From the NCBI GenBank assembly GCA_964346085.1, contig CAYFSZ010000071.1, positions 1-7,749 on the forward strand: 7,749 bases of DNA. Reading direction: 5' to 3'. The position numbers and the translations under genes were made by a program. The notes below the pieces were generated by a model. That model ran no database searches, was not told where the DNA came from, and worked only from the letters and a program-made list of their open reading frames with translations. Positions 5,376 through 7,749 of the stretch are shown in pieces (within the stretch, counting starts at the first letter, position 1; each line of letters begins with the position of its first letter). Source of the DNA: UBA5436 sp964346085. Its GTDB lineage: Bacteria > Bacillota > Clostridia > Saccharofermentanales > DTU023.

Positions 5376-6247
5376 TGAAAAAAGGAAAATCTATCAAAAC
5401 AAAAAAAGTTGGAGGAGCAATCCTTTCCGTTTTATTCACGATTATTTGTGCGCTATATATTTATCCAATCATTATGGTTGTTTTGAACTCTTTCAAACAA
5501 GAATCAGCGATACAAACCTCTAGAGCCTTCGAATTACCGACCGCAGAAACCTTTGTTGGAGCCCAAAACTTCCTCAACGCGATTCAATCACAAGGATTTT
5601 TGAAAAGTTTTGGCTATAGTGTTTTCATTACTGTGTCATCCGTCTTTTTAATCTTGCTTTGTTGCTCGATGTTTGCTTGGTACATTGTGAGAAGAAATAG
5701 TCTTTTCTCCAAATTGATGTATTTGCTATGCGCTTTCTCAATGGTTGTTCCATTCCAAATGGTCATGTTTACTTTATCGCAAACAGCAGATAGATTATCA
5801 ATTTTCGGATTGCGCTTTAACACACCTTGGACCATTTGTTTCATCTATTTGGGATTTGGCGCTGGTTTAGCAGTGTTCTTATTCGCAGGCTTTATCAGAT
5901 CAATTCCAGCTGAAATTGAAGAAGCTGCGTTGATTGATGGCTGTAATCCTTTGCAAGTTTATTTCAGAGTCATTTTCCCAATTCTCAGACCAACCATGAT
6001 TTCTGTCGGTATCTTGGAAACAATGTGGGTTTGGAATGACTATCTATTACCAACTTTGGTACTCGATATCAAAAAATACAGAACCATCCCGATGTTAATT
6101 CAATATTTCCGTGGCAGTTATGGCCGTGTTGAAATGGGTCCAATGATGGCAAGTATTGTTTTGACAGTTTTACCAGTCGTTATTATTTACTTGCTCGGAC
6201 AAAAACATATCATCAAAGGCGTTATGTCTGGAGCTGTTAAAGGTTAA
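5375..6247 (+). CDS. MalG-like ABC sugar transporter permease (CUT1 family)
   Basis: A 290-residue membrane protein with about six hydrophobic segments (near 13-38, 79-103, 112-134, 154-176, 204-224 and 256-276). The EAA loop is EEAALIDGCNPLQVYFRVIFP (182-202). The C-terminus, QKHIIKGVMSGAVKG, is typical of MalG-type partners, whose tail enters the ATPase dimer in the E. coli structure. It pairs with the preceding permease. Start and stop share the A of TAATG, and AAGGAG (5358-5363) lies inside the upstream gene, pointing to translational coupling and matched amounts of the two subunits. No ATPase gene follows, so a shared MsmK/MsiK-type ATPase encoded elsewhere is expected. Confidence 0.92.
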   Translation: MKKGKSIKTKKVGGAILSVLFTIICALYIYPIIMVVLNSFKQESAIQTSRAFELPTAETFVGAQNFLNAIQSQGFLKSFGYSVFITVSSVFLILLCCSMFAWYIVRRNSLFSKLMYLLCAFSMVVPFQMVMFTLSQTADRLSIFGLRFNTPWTICFIYLGFGAGLAVFLFAGFIRSIPAEIEEAALIDGCNPLQVYFRVIFPILRPTMISVGILETMWVWNDYLLPTLVLDIKKYRTIPMLIQYFRGSYGRVEMGPMMASIVLTVLPVVIIYLLGQKHIIKGVMSGAVKG

Positions 6248-6252
6248 TTTAC

Positions 6253-7740
6253 ATGAAAAAATATAGTGGTATTTTGTTGCCGGTTTCTTCTTTGCCGTCT
6301 GAATACGGTATCGGAACTTTTGGCAAAGCAGCGTTCAAATTTATTGATTTTTTAAAAAAATCTGGTCAAAGCTATTGGCAGATTCTTCCTTTAGGAACAA
6401 CAGGATATGGCAATTCACCGTATCAAAGCTTTTCGGCTTTTGCGGGTAATCCATATTTCATCGATTTGGAAATTCTGGTTGAAGAGGGTTTATTGGAATT
6501 ATCCGAAATTGAAAAGATTGATTTCGAATCGAATCCTCAATTTGTCGATTATGGGAAAATCTATGCAGAGCGCATGAATGTATTAAGAAAAGCCGCTTTG
6601 CGTGGTCTAGCACAAGATAATTTAGCTTATCGTGAATTCGTCGAACGAAACAAAACATGGCTAGAAGATTATGCTTTATTCATGGTGCTCAAACAAGAAA
6701 ATGAGCAGAAGTCATGGACAGATTGGGCGAATCAAGATATCAGAAATCATGAGGAAATAGCGATTGCAGAGGCAAAAGAACAATATCAAGCTGAAATGCA
6801 AATCCACTTCTATATTCAGTTTTTGTTTGAAAAACAATGGGAAGATGTTCGTGCTTATGCAAAGAAAAATCAAATTCAAATAGTCGGTGATATACCCCTT
6901 TATTTGTCATTTGACTCAGCTGATGTTTGGACCAATCCACATCTTTTTCAATTAGATGAACATCGCGTGCCGACAGAAGTAGCGGGTGTTCCACCTGACT
7001 ATTTTACAGCGGATGGACAATTGTGGTCGAACCCTCTGTATGATTGGGATTTGATGGAAAAAAATCAATTCGCATGGTGGATTTCTCGCATACAATATTG
7101 TACGAAAATTTATGATGCTTTGCGTATTGATCATTTTCGCGGAATCGAAAGTTATTGGGCTGTTCCGTATGGTGAAACGACCGCTTGTCATGGACGTTGG
7201 CGTAAAGGTCCCGGTATGAAATTGATAAATGCGTTGAAGAATCATTTCCCCGATTTTTCATTCATTGCGGAGGATTTGGGCTATCAAACGATGGAAGTGA
7301 AGCAATTGCTTGCTGATTCAGGATTTCCAGGGATGAATGTCATTCAACTCGACTTTGATTCGCGCGATGATGTCAGTGAACTTCCTGAGAATTACAAAGA
7401 AAATTCTGTGTGCTATTTAGGAACGCATGACAATGCTCCTATTAATTTATGGAAAAAACAGGCGAAACCAGAAGATGTTTTAAAGGCAAAAAAATATTTT
7501 GAGCTTTCAGATGAAAAGCCATTTCATTTGCAAATGTTGGAGGCAGGACTCGAGACGAAGTCACGATTATTTGTGGCACAAATGCAAGATGTGCTTGGTT
7601 TGGCAGAGAATACGAGAATAAATACGCCTGGGACAATGGAACACAACTGGGAATGGCGCGTTCTTTCAGAGCAATTAAATGATGAAATCGCATCTTTACT
7701 GTATGAACTGACTGCCAATTCAAATCGTTTGCCTGAGTAG
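6253..7740 (+). CDS. malQ: 4-alpha-glucanotransferase (amylomaltase, GH77)
   Basis: A complete 495-residue GH77 enzyme, close to the usual short bacterial form of about 500 residues. It transfers alpha-1,4-glucan segments between maltodextrins in the cytoplasm and releases glucose. Visible family motifs are the N-terminal GILLPVSSLPSEYGIGTFG, the substrate-site SPYQSFSAFAGNP, the loop GVPPDYFTADGQLWSNPLYDW around residues 250-270, RIDHFRG with nucleophile Asp293, IAEDLG with acid/base Glu340, and GTHDN with Asp393. The first two fall at the same numbers as in Thermus amylomaltase, so the enzyme looks active. The start is five bases after the permease stop. The only ribosome site is a weak AAAGG (6239-6243) inside the upstream gene, implying coupled translation. 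It ends in TAG nine bases before the window edge, so any further operon genes, such as a glucan phosphorylase, would lie outside. Confidence 0.96.
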   Translation: MKKYSGILLPVSSLPSEYGIGTFGKAAFKFIDFLKKSGQSYWQILPLGTTGYGNSPYQSFSAFAGNPYFIDLEILVEEGLLELSEIEKIDFESNPQFVDYGKIYAERMNVLRKAALRGLAQDNLAYREFVERNKTWLEDYALFMVLKQENEQKSWTDWANQDIRNHEEIAIAEAKEQYQAEMQIHFYIQFLFEKQWEDVRAYAKKNQIQIVGDIPLYLSFDSADVWTNPHLFQLDEHRVPTEVAGVPPDYFTADGQLWSNPLYDWDLMEKNQFAWWISRIQYCTKIYDALRIDHFRGIESYWAVPYGETTACHGRWRKGPGMKLINALKNHFPDFSFIAEDLGYQTMEVKQLLADSGFPGMNVIQLDFDSRDDVSELPENYKENSVCYLGTHDNAPINLWKKQAKPEDVLKAKKYFELSDEKPFHLQMLEAGLETKSRLFVAQMQDVLGLAENTRINTPGTMEHNWEWRVLSEQLNDEIASLLYELTANSNRLPE

Positions 7741-7749
7741 GGTTTTCGT

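Noticed and set aside
6253..7740. Several long minus-strand frames beneath malQ and the other genes
   Set aside because: They are shadows of clearly recognised genes, without family signatures or ribosome sites.

Overview
The window looks like a low-GC Bacillota (Firmicutes) chromosome segment. The reasons are the AT-rich DNA, strong AGGAGG-type ribosome sites, sigma-A-like promoters, a DUF1836 gene and a lipoprotein-anchored sugar-binding protein. The genus cannot be read from the sequence. A run of exactly 100 N marks an unresolved join in a draft or metagenomic assembly.

Left part (about 1-1330): two unrelated genes diverge from one short control region. On the minus strand is a DUF1836 protein with a MerR-like helix-turn-helix segment. 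On the plus strand is a cytoplasmic SGNH/GDSL-family hydrolase that ends at a strong hairpin. The two promoters sit back to back, with their -35 hexamers touching.

Middle part (about 1280-1876): some 600 bases without a convincing gene. It holds the hydrolase hairpin, a cluster of CGTGA/TCACG elements including a 19-base direct repeat that borders the N gap on both sides, and two abutting copies of the palindrome GGTAACGTTACC. A short array of 14-base repeats follows, ending just before the LacI-family regulator gene.

Right part (1877-7740): a maltodextrin or other alpha-glucan uptake locus. The order is LacI-family regulator, extracellular sugar-binding lipoprotein, MalF-like permease, MalG-like permease and MalQ (4-alpha-glucanotransferase, GH77). 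The binding protein has its own promoter containing a small dyad. A hairpin with a short U-tract between the binding-protein gene and the permease genes probably keeps binding-protein mRNA in excess. The permease genes overlap by one base, and malQ follows within five bases. Imported oligosaccharides would be remodelled by MalQ. No ABC ATPase is encoded here, so the transporter probably uses a shared MsmK/MsiK-type ATPase from elsewhere.

No undescribed system is evident. The most notable points are the repeat-bordered gap, the three-register operator, the 14-base repeats in the regulator leader and the abutting divergent promoters.
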